Shown here piece by piece: positions 18,631 through 29,400 of a stretch of DNA of 64,000 nt. This DNA is from Pycnococcus provasolii. Taxonomy: Eukaryota > Chlorophyta > Pseudoscourfieldiophyceae > Pseudoscourfieldiales > Pycnococcaceae. Location of the stretch: contig OW568890.1 in the NCBI GenBank assembly GCA_938743325.2, positions 532,127 to 596,126 on the forward strand. The letters are read 5' to 3'. How positions within the stretch are numbered: the first letter of the stretch is position 1; each line of letters begins with the position of its first letter. The notes under the pieces were generated by a model. That model was not told where the DNA came from. It did not search any database and worked only from the letters and a program-made list of their open reading frames with translations. The position numbers and the translations under genes are program-made.

Positions 18631-20340
18631 ATGCCTTTGTCATATCGTGCTTGCGACAACCTTCCTTGCCTTGCTAGAAGGCCCTCTTGCGCGCCTTGCC
18701 TTCTTTCTGACCATGTTCGGCTCCGACGGTCACGAGTGGTGTGCACACGAGCACGAGTGGCCGCCTCGAACACGGCGATTCACCTTGCACGGGCACCCTC
18801 GCGAGACACACAGACGGAGGACACACGTGTGAGCACCCTCAAAGGGCTCGCGCGTCAGAGTCATAACCACGCGACACTCGCAGGACAAACGCCAAGAAAG
18901 TACAAAAGAAAAGCGACGGCCGTGCACGCCCTGAGCGCAGACAGCTTCTTACACCGCATACTCGAAGCGGCGGAGCGAGAGTGGCAACCGCAGGATGCGT
19001 GGTTCCTCGTCCTCTACTGGCTCGCCGCACCTCTCTTCCTAAGAGGTCTGCACGTCATCGTGCAGGCTGTTGTACGGCAAATTCACCTCGTTCTCGAGTT
19101 CAAGCCAGTACGAGCTCTCTTCAGGCTTCAGCAATCCTTGCGGCTGGGCAAGTGGGTAAGCGACGACGAGTGCACCATACCGGAGTACGTGCCGCGAGAC
19201 TTTAACGCCTCCGTGTTTGGCAACCTCGTAGTTCCCGTCAACGCGCTTCTCTACGTGTTCGTGTTCCTTTACATCTGCGACGTTCTAAGTGCCTACCTCC
19301 TAGCCGTGGGATTGCCCGAGGTGCGGTCAAACCTGCACATCGACAAGCTTGACGCACCGGTGTACGCGCTCTACGTAGGCATACTCGTGCACACAGTCTC
19401 CAGATTCGCGCTCGTGCGCGCGCGAGATCGCGCCGTAAAGGACAAGGAAAAGCATAGGCGTGAACGCACGTACGTGCCGAGCCTTCTCTGCAATCCGCGC
19501 GTGTTTGGACTCGTCAACCTGACGCTTCGCTCTCTCATCTTCGTCGTGACGCTAGGATCCGCCGCGACGCTGCTGAACATACCGCTCAGCAGCATCTGGG
19601 CGTTTGGCGGCATCAGCGGCATAGCGGTTGGCCTCGCCGCGAAAGACGTCGTGTCGAACATTTTCACAGGATGCATGCTCATGTTCACGCAGCCGTTCAG
19701 CCCTGGTGAGAAGATCTTCATCGGCCTCGAGAAGGACTACCAGAAGTGGAGCACGGTGAGCTACACCGTGAAGTACGTCGGCTGGTACAACACCGTGCTC
19801 GAGGGCAAGGACACGCGGCCGGCGTACATTCCCAACTCCTTCTTCGCAACCGCGCAGGTGACGAACATTAGCAGAAACTCGCGACGGTGCTTTCGGCACA
19901 TCCTCTACCTCTGGTTGCCAGACATTGCTTCCGTGGCGACACTCCAGCGGAAGATTCTCGATCGACTTGACACGCATCCTAAGGTGGACAAGGGGTACAA
20001 AAAGCCGCGCGTACATCTCAGAGGGATCAACTCAAGCGGTTTGCAGTTTGTGGTTGAATTTCACTACAGCGAACCTCGCAAATTCCAGTACTTAGCGTTG
20101 CAGCAGGAAACTCTTTGCATGATCGCGGAGTGCGTCGAATCGGTCGGCGGACGCTTCGAGCGCCAGACGCGCACAGAGTTGGTAAACAACAGCAATGAAG
20201 GCATTTTCCCGCCCCTCCTCAATGGCGAGAGCAATGCAACGGAAGTAGGCTCTATCGCGGCTGGGCAGCGCACGTTGGATATCACATCAACCACAGCGTC
20301 TATTGGTAAGACTGCGGGTGATACGAGGCCGACTGCATAA
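18631..20340 (+). CDS. MscS-family mechanosensitive ion channel
   Basis: The protein has 569 residues. The MscS core is at about 295-400: hydrophobic helices, then the pore-lining Gly/Ala-rich helix (GISGIAVGLAAKDVVSNIFT), GCMLMFTQPFSPGEKI and a beta-domain (YTVKYVGWYNTVL, then YIPNSFFATAQVTNISR). At least four further membrane segments precede the core (around residues 115-135, 190-220, 235-260 and 295-315). The channel releases osmotic tension; plant and algal MSL1-3/MSC1 homologues act in plastid or mitochondrial membranes. The first 90 residues are Arg/Ser/Ala-rich and compatible with an organelle transit peptide. The start ATG at 18631 is the first in frame; an upstream exon is possible. 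The gene is convergent with the methyltransferase, 86 bp apart. Confidence 0.87.
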   Translation: MPLSYRACDNLPCLARRPSCAPCLLSDHVRLRRSRVVCTRARVAASNTAIHLARAPSRDTQTEDTRVSTLKGLARQSHNHATLAGQTPRKYKRKATAVHALSADSFLHRILEAAEREWQPQDAWFLVLYWLAAPLFLRGLHVIVQAVVRQIHLVLEFKPVRALFRLQQSLRLGKWVSDDECTIPEYVPRDFNASVFGNLVVPVNALLYVFVFLYICDVLSAYLLAVGLPEVRSNLHIDKLDAPVYALYVGILVHTVSRFALVRARDRAVKDKEKHRRERTYVPSLLCNPRVFGLVNLTLRSLIFVVTLGSAATLLNIPLSSIWAFGGISGIAVGLAAKDVVSNIFTGCMLMFTQPFSPGEKIFIGLEKDYQKWSTVSYTVKYVGWYNTVLEGKDTRPAYIPNSFFATAQVTNISRNSRRCFRHILYLWLPDIASVATLQRKILDRLDTHPKVDKGYKKPRVHLRGINSSGLQFVVEFHYSEPRKFQYLALQQETLCMIAECVESVGGRFERQTRTELVNNSNEGIFPPLLNGESNATEVGSIAAGQRTLDITSTTASIGKTAGDTRPTA

Positions 20341-20426
20341 AAGTGTTCAAACAAATAATCCACATTATAACTTTACAATACCAAAATACAGCAAATAGTA
20401 AAAATGATGTTTATGTTTTTTTTGGT

Positions 20427-22961
20427 TCAATCACCATTGCGGAAACGAGATTCCTCGAATTCAGGGATGTCGAGGAATCGGCGCGAGAGGGGCGGCGCGC
20501 CATGCGACTGAAATCTTGCCGCACGCATTCGCCCACGCGATCGAGGTGTTGATTTTTCCAACAAGACTCGTCCTATTGGCTCTGACGACATCGAACTGTG
20601 CGAAAATGGCGGCGAGTTATCCGAGGATATGATCGAGGTGATTGTGCGAGGTGGCGTCAATAACGGCGACGATGCGCCGTTCCCATCTCCATCCGCACTG
20701 CCATGTCGGTCAACCGCCGCAGCCGTCTTTTCAACACGAACCTTTTCATCCATCGCCGAGGTGATTGCGCGAGGTGGCGTCAATAACGGCGACGATGCGC
20801 CGTTCCCATCTCCATCCGCACTCCCATGTCGGTCAACCGCCGCAGCCGTCTTTCCAAGGCGAACCTTTTCATCCATCGCCGAGGTGATTGTGCGAGGTGG
20901 CGTCAATAACGGCGACGATGCGCCGTTCCCATCTCCATCCGCACTGCCATGTCGGTCAACCGCCGCAGCCGTCTTTCCAAGGCGAACCTTTTCATCCGCC
21001 TTGAAGGGTTTCGGCACGTTGTATCGAGGCTTTTCCCAGAGCACCTGGCGTGCATCATTGATCGGCGCTGGTGGCGTCTCCAGTTCCGCCCAACGCGCGT
21101 ATTTTGCCGCCTTGACGGCATCGCCACGTGCCATGTGGTTGTACATAACGCGTCTGAGCCCTTTCGTCTCGCTCTCGTCCAGGTCGCCGCCGGGTACCGC
21201 ATCCTCGGCACAATCACCCTCATTCTGAATCTGCCGGCACCGGTAAATTGCCATGGCCGCGGCCACCGACACGTTGTACGAATCCGCGAATCCGTGCATG
21301 GGAAGGCTCACAAGTCCATCACACCCGCGCAGAAGCTCGTCTGACGGTCCCATAGCCTCGCTGCCGAATGCAAGACACACCCTCGACGCGCTGTCTCGTA
21401 GCCGTTGGTGCAGCACAGATCCCGGCGGATCACGTCCTACAGGCATCAGCGGCACAGCCTGTGGACGCACGTCGAGCAGGAATGTTTGGAACCCTTCTTC
21501 ACGTGCGACGGCTAGGGCGTCATCAGCGCTTGCGTGCTCCGTGACCGTGAGCCACCGCGAAAGCCACGATCCGTCGACACCGGCGGCTGATGCTTTTGCG
21601 AATTTCGAGTCGCCCGCCGGTTTTGCCAGGCCATGTTCCTTCGAGTATGCGATACGCTTGCGTATGAGCCCGCGAGGTCCCTGTTTTTCGTACCGCTTCT
21701 GCAGTTTTTCGCGCAGCCGTTCGGCGTGTTCGAATCCATCCGGCGTCTCCGGATCGAGAAACGTGGGCCTCTGATTTGAGTCGTATTTTGGCTGTTTCCT
21801 TTTCTTCTGCGCGTTCGTTCTGTCGTCTGGTTTTTCGTCAGGCTGAAGCGCGACGTGCTGTCTGCGCTTGGATGGATCAGTCACGACGACGAACACTCGC
21901 TGCACGCCAAGTCCGTCGCACGTGCGCAGGATGTGGTCAGCGTTTTTCGCCTGGAAGATGCACTCAATCAAGCACGCAAGACGCATCGTGCGGTGACGAA
22001 GCACGCCCTCGACTCGGCGTAAGCACGTGGGTGCGTTGTCGCCGTCGAGATCTTCTTCCGACACTTCTTCCTCCACAAGGATATCTGCGAGGAGGTTATC
22101 TTCCTCCTCGTTGTCCTCTGTGCTGGTTTTCTCGTCGTCACTGCCTTTCCTTTCTTCTCGTTGGTTGGCGAGCTGTCTCCTGCGCTCAGCCTCCTCGGCA
22201 ATGAAGAGAAGTTCGTCAAAGTCAGAAGGCTGTTCCAATTTTCCTTCTTCTGCTTCTGCGTCGTTATTCGCGCGGGACGACTGTGTCGGCGTCGTCGTTT
22301 TTGCCTTGTTGGCTGACGCTACCGTGCTTGTCCTTTCGTCTGGTATGGGTGGAATCTCAGGTTCCTCTTCATCTTCGGAATCTTCGTCGAGCCACTTTCT
22401 GATTTGCTCTAGTTTGGCACGTCGCCGCCCCGAGGCGGATATGTTGCGCAGAGGCGGGGGTAGTCTGCCTACGACTTCCATACATTTGTGCCAGAGCGCG
22501 GCGGAGAACGCTTGGCCGTGTCGCAGAGCCTGGACGTGTGGAGGTGTGTGTGTGGAGGTAGACGCCTGCTTCGAGGCATCGGGCTTAGACTGTGCTTTGC
22601 TAGTTTGAGAAGACTTTGGCGGTTTGAGCGCGAGGGAAAGCCAAACTCCTAAAACGGATAAAGCTAGAGGAAATCCGAAATTGCTGCGTCGTCCTCCTGA
22701 ACCCGCGGGAAGGTCTTCAACTTCCTCCTGGGACCACCCTCCTGGATACGCAGATGAAGAAGAAGAAGCAGATGGCAGTGCCGAGGACGAGGGGATGCCT
22801 CGCCACATGGATGTCACCTCACTCTCACGGAAAGAAGAAGGAGTCCTCTCTTCTTCTGAGAAGGAGGAGGAGTCCTGAGCGAAGTCCTGAACGAAGGCCA
22901 AGGCGTCCACGTCAGCAAAGTCGTAGTCGTAGTCGTCGCTGAGCGGCGGCGGCATCGCCAT
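20427..22961 (-). CDS. SpoU/TrmH-family RNA 2'-O-methyltransferase with C-terminal tandem repeats
   Basis: The protein has 844 residues from the ATG at 22961. SPOUT motifs are present: motif 1 KNADHILRTCDGLGVQRVFV, motif 2 LAFGSEAMGPSDELL (about 534) and motif 3 LPMHGFADSYNVSVAAAMA. These form the trefoil-knot SAM site of TrmH-type enzymes that methylate tRNA or rRNA ribose. About 120 residues rich in Lys/Arg are inserted between motif 1 and the rest of the fold. The N-terminal 300 residues are acidic and Ser-rich with one short hydrophobic segment (FPLALSVLGVWLSLAL). At the C-terminus three 41-residue repeats (DEKVRLGKTAAAVDR...) lie in tandem. The RNA target cannot be told. Confidence 0.85.
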   Translation of the reverse strand: MAMPPPLSDDYDYDFADVDALAFVQDFAQDSSSFSEEERTPSSFRESEVTSMWRGIPSSSALPSASSSSSAYPGGWSQEEVEDLPAGSGGRRSNFGFPLALSVLGVWLSLALKPPKSSQTSKAQSKPDASKQASTSTHTPPHVQALRHGQAFSAALWHKCMEVVGRLPPPLRNISASGRRRAKLEQIRKWLDEDSEDEEEPEIPPIPDERTSTVASANKAKTTTPTQSSRANNDAEAEEGKLEQPSDFDELLFIAEEAERRRQLANQREERKGSDDEKTSTEDNEEEDNLLADILVEEEVSEEDLDGDNAPTCLRRVEGVLRHRTMRLACLIECIFQAKNADHILRTCDGLGVQRVFVVVTDPSKRRQHVALQPDEKPDDRTNAQKKRKQPKYDSNQRPTFLDPETPDGFEHAERLREKLQKRYEKQGPRGLIRKRIAYSKEHGLAKPAGDSKFAKASAAGVDGSWLSRWLTVTEHASADDALAVAREEGFQTFLLDVRPQAVPLMPVGRDPPGSVLHQRLRDSASRVCLAFGSEAMGPSDELLRGCDGLVSLPMHGFADSYNVSVAAAMAIYRCRQIQNEGDCAEDAVPGGDLDESETKGLRRVMYNHMARGDAVKAAKYARWAELETPPAPINDARQVLWEKPRYNVPKPFKADEKVRLGKTAAAVDRHGSADGDGNGASSPLLTPPRTITSAMDEKVRLGKTAAAVDRHGSADGDGNGASSPLLTPPRAITSAMDEKVRVEKTAAAVDRHGSADGDGNGASSPLLTPPRTITSIISSDNSPPFSHSSMSSEPIGRVLLEKSTPRSRGRMRAARFQSHGAPPLSRRFLDIPEFEESRFRNGD
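20635..20998 (-). repeat. Three tandem 123-bp coding repeats
   Basis: Units run 20635-20757, 20758-20880 and 20881 to about 20998. They are nearly identical at the DNA level and keep the methyltransferase frame (123 bp = 41 codons). The few differences include TTTTCAACACG versus TTTCCAAGGCG near the unit ends, so units 2 and 3 are closest to each other. Confidence 0.9.
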
Positions 22962-23832
22962 GGAACAAATGGAACGGGTTCAACAAGCCCCAAAATTAGG
23001 GGGGAGTCCAGGGTTAGGGTTAGGGTTAGGGTTAGGGCTCCTTCTTACCCTAACCCGTTCGGGTTCACCTTCGCGTGTCTCCTCGCACTCGCCAAGTACA
23101 CCCTCACCTTGCCTTGCGCCTGGAACCTCTCCCAGAAACCGACCAGCCTCGGCCAGTGCCTCAAACGCGACGCGCACGCCCAGCTCGTCGCGAAGCAAGT
23201 TGTCCAGAACCGTGAACAAGTTGTCAAGTTGGGGAAACGGACGCGTTGCTCGTTTGTAGCTTCATGCTTTCTCCTGCAGTCATGTCGTCGGTGACTCGAG
23301 TACAGTCGAGAGGCCATACAAAGCCAAAGGCGTCCTCTTGCCCAGCCATGTAGGCTGCGGCCATGACGTAAGCTGCTCTCTTACCTAAGAGTTAGGTGAT
23401 TCCTAACACAACGTTGTGTGGCGGGCTGCGCAGTAGCCCAACTCACTTCTGACTTCACCTTAAGGCCGTTAGGCCGCCAGGCTTAAGGGAAGGTAAGGAT
23501 AAGTAGAGAATGGTTACAGGATAGGAAAAATATAAAACACTTATCCTGTTCCCCTCTACTCCTCTAGGGGTTATCTGTTCCCAGGGGAGCGTATTAGGGG
23601 TTATCCCCACAGCAACCCTAGGTAGCCGTAACCCTAGCTGGCCGTAGCTCTAGAATGGGTCCGGACGACCTCCACCTCACATGACGCGCGTAATTTGCCA
23701 ACTATAGTTGTTTGTGCCTTCTCTGCCGTGTGAATGGTGTGAATGGACAACCGCTGGACAGAGTAAAGTACACTTCATTCCTGAATGAGTGATCTCAGGA
23801 GTAAAGTACATTCCGTTACTGAACGAGCAATC
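22962..23832. other. Intergenic region with interstitial telomere repeat
   Basis: This 871-bp gap lies between the methyltransferase start and the cofactor C stop. About four TTAGGG copies lie at 23011-23038, 50-77 bp upstream of the methyltransferase ATG. A minus-strand frame near 23110-23260 encodes helical-looking sequence (LDNLLRDELGVRVAFEALAE) but lacks an ATG and clean ends; it may be an exon or gene remnant. The 3' region of cofactor C carries a duplicated downstream motif at 23776-23832 (see findings). Confidence 0.4.
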
Positions 23833-24894
23833 CTATGTACAGAGCAATCCGCGCGCCGCCGACAACACAGCCTCCTCGGTGTTTAGTCCGGTGAGCACGC
23901 GCGATGTTGCATCGATAGTGCTCCAGTTGCACGTTCCCATTCCATCGTCGCGGAGAACGCGGTTGAAGTCTTGCACATGCACGTCGCCGGTGCCGTCTTC
24001 GTCGCGCCACGGTGCGAACTTCAGGTTGCTCGAGTCTTCCATGATTGGTGTGGACGATACCGCGACATAAAATGCAACACCTTGGCTGTCGTGGATGCGC
24101 AACTGCCTACTGTCGACAGCGACGACACCCTGCGTGCACTCCTCGACGTACACGGGCCCGTCGACGCTCCCCATCTCGCCCGCGCAGAGCACGACGCAGT
24201 TCGTCAGTCTCGCGAGACGAAGCGCGGTGGCACGGCCTCGGCAGACGACGACAGCGTCTCGCCCGTCACGTATGGTTGCGTCTAAGCCCGAGACGTCGAC
24301 GTCGATGACTTGTGTTTTCCCACCGTCAAAGTTCTCCAGTGCCGCCTCGCGCCCTCCAATATCCGCAGGTCGCGCCGTTCTGGCGTCGTCGCCGTTGGCT
24401 GTGGATGTGTCGCTGGCGCTTTCGAGAACGTGCTCGAGCGCGCCTGCATACCCTTGTCTGCTGAAGTCCTGCGAGAACTTGAATCTGCGCCGAGGCAGGT
24501 GCTTCGCTCTCAAGGCGTGCGCGAGATCCCTGAGCGCGTTTGACTGCGCCTCGCAAGCGCGCACGTCAAACGACGTGAGGTAGTACGTCGCCGACGCGGT
24601 CATGGCGCGCATGCGATCGCACGTCACCAAGGTCTCTGCGATTTCGTTCGCGAGCTTACTTTGCGCCTCAGGCTCACCACTGGAGCACGCCACCGCGCAC
24701 GTCTGCATGTTTTGCGTGGTCTCCTTTTGTATTTGCGTGAAGAGAGAGAGAAACGCGTCGGAGTCTTCCTCCGGCGCCTTCTGCGTCGACGTCTGCGACT
24801 TGACCTTCTGCGCCTCGAGTGCGCGCACGCGGTGCCTCGCCTCCAGCCGAGCGAGCACCGTCGACGCGCGCGAGGCTGAGGAGGAGGAAGCCAT
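23833..24894 (-). CDS. TBCC: Tubulin-binding cofactor C
   Basis: The protein has 353 residues from the ATG at 24894. The N-terminal 130 residues are helical with conserved-looking segments (FLSLFTQIQKETTQNM, YYLTSFDVRACEAQSNALRD), matching the cofactor C spectrin-like domain. The C-terminal beta-helical TBCC/CARP domain (about 200-335) contains NCVVLCAGEMGSVDGPVYVE, DSRQLRIHDSQGVAFYV and PIMEDSSNLKFAPW. The RQLRIH segment holds the Arg that gives tubulin GAP activity in the family. TBCC acts with cofactors D and E in the final step of alpha/beta-tubulin assembly. No intron is needed. Confidence 0.9.
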   Translation of the reverse strand: MASSSSASRASTVLARLEARHRVRALEAQKVKSQTSTQKAPEEDSDAFLSLFTQIQKETTQNMQTCAVACSSGEPEAQSKLANEIAETLVTCDRMRAMTASATYYLTSFDVRACEAQSNALRDLAHALRAKHLPRRRFKFSQDFSRQGYAGALEHVLESASDTSTANGDDARTARPADIGGREAALENFDGGKTQVIDVDVSGLDATIRDGRDAVVVCRGRATALRLARLTNCVVLCAGEMGSVDGPVYVEECTQGVVAVDSRQLRIHDSQGVAFYVAVSSTPIMEDSSNLKFAPWRDEDGTGDVHVQDFNRVLRDDGMGTCNWSTIDATSRVLTGLNTEEAVLSAARGLLCT

Positions 24895-26472
24895 GATGGG
24901 CTCGATCGCAGACGCGGGAAGGGGAGGGGACGCGGGAGGGAGGGGAGAAAAAGGGAGAAAAGGCGGAGGGCCTGATTATTCGGGTTTCTATTGACCTCTG
25001 CTCGGAAAACATGGAAGGATCGGGGTTTCAATCCGCCAATATGGGATGGCATGGCTGCCCTGGCTGGCGCGAACTCCGCGAAGTGAGTTTCAGGTGACAA
25101 GTTGAGGAGGGTCGGACTTCACCATGCATTCGCCATCCCGGTATATCCCCTACGATAGGGCGCGCGATTCCAGAGAGATTGCAGGAGGCGAGAAAGACGA
25201 GGAGACAGACGCCTGCGACCGACAAGGGGAGAAGACAGGGGGTCCACCAGCCAGGCTGCCAGGGAGGGTGGAACAGGAGAAAGAGTAGCTCAGGAGAGGT
25301 TTCCCAGGGCCTTCACAGAACGTGGTTGTTTGCTGGGTAAGCTTGGTTTTATCGGTAGTCGCAAGAGCACTTCCCACCCGGCCTGGCATTGGCTTCCAGG
25401 GGCCAAGTGAGGGGAAGGAGAACGAGTAGTTGACCTAGTTCCCAGGGCCGGGCAAGAGGTGCCTGGACCATTTCGTCACCTACCAGGGCCTGGGAATCCG
25501 GGCAACTACTCTTTCTCCTTCCCCTCTTCTTGGCCCCTGGAAGCCAATGCCAGGCCCTAGGTGGGAATACCCCCGGGAAAACCTTGCCTGAGCTACTCTT
25601 TCTCCTCCACCTGGAGGGCCACCCTCCCAGGAGAACAAAATTCCCTGGAATGGAAAATAGGCGCGAAATTGCATGGAACCCATGGACAAGCACGACTCCT
25701 GTGCAGCACTGTATCCCCAGACACTTCAAATAAGGCAAGGCCGCCGATCCCACATGCATGCCTCATCAGTCCCAAGTATTTGGCCTCCGTCTGTATCCCA
25801 ACCACGGCAATCCAAGTCTTGCGCGACCACAAACACAACCACAAACACAACTACCCGTTGGCATTTTGGACAGCTCGTAGGTGGTGGTTTCTGAGTCCAC
25901 GGGTTGCTCAACCTCCCGGATGGACGGCTCTCGGTTGCCGCAGGCGGCGATTCGGCCTCTTCTTGTTGTTCCCTTAGTTTTGGAGTTCCTTGATGGGCTG
26001 GAGGTTGAAAACCAACCGCCTCGCCTGGCCGAGTGAAACAGCTGTAGTTGAGGGTCTTGGAGGACGTACGTCGTTCGTTCGTGCCGGGTCCTGTGCTCCC
26101 TCTCCTCTCCGCCTCCCTTCCCTTCCCCGGGTTCCTAGCACCCGGCCTCAACTCTCTCCCCTCTCCTGGGCGACAAACAGCTCGCTCCTCGCCATCCGCA
26201 GGACAGTACACTCGTGGTGCCAGTACTCGCGCTCAGCTCAGCTCAGCGAGTGTGTACACGTGCACTTGCACGAGGAGTACAACAACGCTTGTGCTTGTGC
26301 TCAAGGCTTGTTGCTTAAGGCTGGTCTTGCTCGGTTTTGGGTTAAAGTAGTCCTTCTCACAGAAGTCTAGCTCGGCCGGCTTGCTTTCGAGGTCTGCGCG
26401 ACACTCCGCACTGCGCAAACACGGGGCAGGAAGGGCAGCCTGAGAGGACACTCGCCTCAGCTTGAACACAAC
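24895..26472. other. Gene-poor region upstream of the secreted protein gene
   Basis: This 1.58-kb stretch separates divergent genes. Its centre is occupied by a long imperfect inverted repeat (25256-25636, listed separately). Open frames on both strands here are Pro/Arg/Gly-rich shadows without recognisable domains. The promoter of the secreted LamG/IPT gene should lie near 26200-26470, where a GCTCAGCTCAGCTCAGCGAG run occurs. Confidence 0.4.
25256..25636. repeat. Long imperfect inverted repeat
   Basis: Left-arm blocks 25256-25310 and about 25376-25450 are reverse complements, with mismatches, of right-arm blocks at about 25572-25636 and 25488-25560. For example GGCATTGGCTTCCAGGGGCC in the left arm (from about 25385) matches GGCCCCTGGAAGCCAATGCC in the right arm. 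The 13-mer GGAGAAAGAGTAG or a one-base variant occurs four times, twice per orientation. The loop is about 40 nt. It could be a fold-back transposon or a hairpin RNA gene. Confidence 0.7.
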
Positions 26473-29400
26473 ATGGTTCGCACGTGGTCGGTCGCGCTCG
26501 CGCTCACGCTCGTCGCGGCGCTCACTTTGCAAACACAAGGTGCGTTCCCACTTGCGGTGTGAAGGAGGCGGATCGGGACGGGACGGACGTGCCTGGCGCG
26601 TTGCCTCTTCCCTTCTGCGTTTCTCTCCCCCCCTTTGTTTTCAAAACGCGCGATGCGTGGGTCGGCTCGGCTGGAGGAGTCGATCGCGCGTCAGAGAGCT
26701 GAACAACGTTGCGATCTGCGTCGTTTGACGACTCGGTTTTTGCCGTGGGGTGGGAAAGGCGAAGGCATCGTCAAGAAGCACGCGTGGCTGCGCGGAGAAC
26801 ACGCGTGCTCCACTTTCTTGTGCCAACATCCACCAAACACGAGTTCGCTAACACCTCGCCACCAAACACACACCCCGATCTCTTAACTTGCACAGCCTCG
26901 CACTTCCGATATGGAACCATCTACTGGGAACCACACGATGATTGGACAACCAACTGGCGCAGTACCAGAGCGCCCGAATTCAAAGTGAAGTTTCACTTGT
27001 CGCTCATGTTCCGCCGCAACTTTCTGTGGGGCGCTTACTTCAACGAGCAGTGGGCTACGCCAAGTCCCACCCCCCAGACGGCAAGTTGGAAGAACCCGTT
27101 CATTAATGGGCTAGGTGATACCGCCCAAGTTACGGCAACGGGCGAAGCAGATAGTGACTGCAATGCGTACATGGCGAAATTCAACGCCAACGGTGTCACC
27201 AGGGCAGGACAGTCGATCGAGTGCTTCACCGACGTCAACCGAGACTACACGGGATACCAACTTCGGTTCCCGTCCGGCTTCGCGTTCCAGTTCGGCTCCA
27301 CGGACGACAACGAGAGGAACTTGGTGCCAACCTCCGCGCCGAAAATCTGCAAGTCATACCTGCACAAGGGAATCGAGGGAAGCGCCACGAAGCTGACGTG
27401 CCCGTCAGCGTACCCGAACACGCCGGAGAACCAGGTTCTCGTGACGCAGAAGGAGGTCCCCGGTCAGTGCATCTCCGAGTTCGACGGCACGGCGGCGTCC
27501 TGGGCGGATGGAGTGAAGTCGGCCGAGACGAATCCCATCTGGGAAGACGGCAAGACGAAGCTGTTTCCAACCAGCTCCGTGTGCACTCCCTGGTACGCGC
27601 TGTTCGGATTCTTCACCGGCGACACGGTCAGCATCACCAATGGTCGACAGGACAGGGCAACGCTCGACACCACGGTGACGGACATCAACTTCGAGGACAC
27701 GATGCTTGGCAACACCATCTCCGTCGAGGGCGATCATGAGCACACCTACAAGCTCCCAAATGTCAACGGGAGGTTTGAGTTCACCGCTTTTTTCACGGGA
27801 GGCAACCGCATTGCTGAGCTGAACAACAACCAGGACGGCCGATTCCGTCTCGAAACGCTCGTGCTGTTCGATCCGTCGCGCCCTGGTAACAGGTCGCCCG
27901 TCGGAACGCAGATCCCGATTCTGCCAATTCCATATGGCGAAACGAACGAGTACAAACCGATGGATTTGGTGCAGTTCCAGATTGCGGCATTCGACCCTGA
28001 CCCATACGATCAGGTGAGGTACTTCTTAGGCAACGTCGAGGAGCAGGGCGGACTGATGACGAACGTCGAGTGGAACACTAACAACGGTGGGAAGCCCGTC
28101 ATGGACGTCAACAACCACTTTTTCGCCGACGAATACAACTACTTCTACTGCGGAGAAAAACGACTTCCTGCAAGTGTGTGCACTGCCCTGCATGCCGGGA
28201 AAAACGGATCCATCGCCAACGATCAATTCGCACAGGGGACGTACGCACAGGTTGCGGATGCAGCCAAGCGTATGCTCGCGTGGAACAAGGAGAGGAACTA
28301 CCCGAGGCAGCCACCTTCTCTAGACCACAATGGTGAGGGGCTTGAATTGAACGCTCGCACTGGTATCGTGTCTTGGAGGGTTGGCAGGATGGCTGCTGAC
28401 AACACCGTGGAACGACGGGTGCATGAAACCGGAAAGATCAAGCCTGGATTCTACAACTTTGTCGTCATGATTGAAGAACTTCACGCAGAACCTGCCAATG
28501 GTGGCTACTCCGATCGCATCGATTCGAATCTCCAAAATAGAGTTTCGGATGAACAAGTCAAGACCCCACCCGCTACGCCACCCTTGACTTACAATAATGC
28601 GGGATTGTTGGATGGTACCACGGCGTACCCCGACAACATGCGTGTGCATCCGTCAGCAGGTATCAGCAAGAGGCGTGTCAAGGTGCCAATCGATTTCCTC
28701 GTTTTCTTGTACCCGAAATTCTCGTCCTGCGGTAGCGCTACGTGCCGAGCAATGAGCAGTGACAGCAATGCGGTACAGGATGGGTACTTGGCTGACACGC
28801 TGAAGACGTTCGAGTCTAAAGACGGCTTCTACGGCGATGGCTTCGCGGGTTTTGATGGAGTCCAGTTTTCGACTCCTACCTCGCGCGACAAAACGCTCGG
28901 AGATTTGGAACTTGGTGCAGAGCTTAAGGCCAACTCACAAGGCTTTAGCAAGGTTTTCTCTGGCAAGTGCAAGATCTGCAAGGGTGGTGGAAAGCAGACA
29001 GGATTCCTGAATACTGATTTGGATAAAAGCGACATCACCATCATCACATACGATAATCAATTCCTTCTCGACGGAAAAAATAATGCTGGCGTGTCCATCG
29101 TTCCAGAAAATGGAGTTTGCAAGCCGAATCATCCACCATACTTCCTTACGGATCGAACTGTCATCAAGGGTCCAACGCCTTCGCTGCGTTATCCCCCCTC
29201 GCAGACGGCGGGCGTTGCATCGAATTGCAAATGCAGAGATGAGGGCACGTTAAACCCGGCAACTCTCGACCCTTGCGTATCTGAGACATACAACTTAAAA
29301 TCTGAGTTCTTCTGTGGACAGCTGAGCCCAGCTGATGAGGATGCTGAGTTCCGTTCAGGCTTTTACGGCGGATCGCGCTATACAGCTATTGAATACAAGG

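Noticed and set aside
22980-23260. Minus-strand helical-looking frame (LDNLLRDELGVRVAFEAL)
   Set aside because: No ATG, no clear splice sites, and one end lies in interstitial telomere repeats; too weak to call a gene.
25010-25045. TTCAATC-containing string resembling a tRNA T-loop
   Set aside because: The flanking bases do not form a 5-bp T-stem and no acceptor or anticodon arm could be drawn.
25726-26211. 161-codon minus-strand frame upstream of the secreted protein gene
   Set aside because: Low-complexity, no family resemblance, and it overlaps the expected promoter region.
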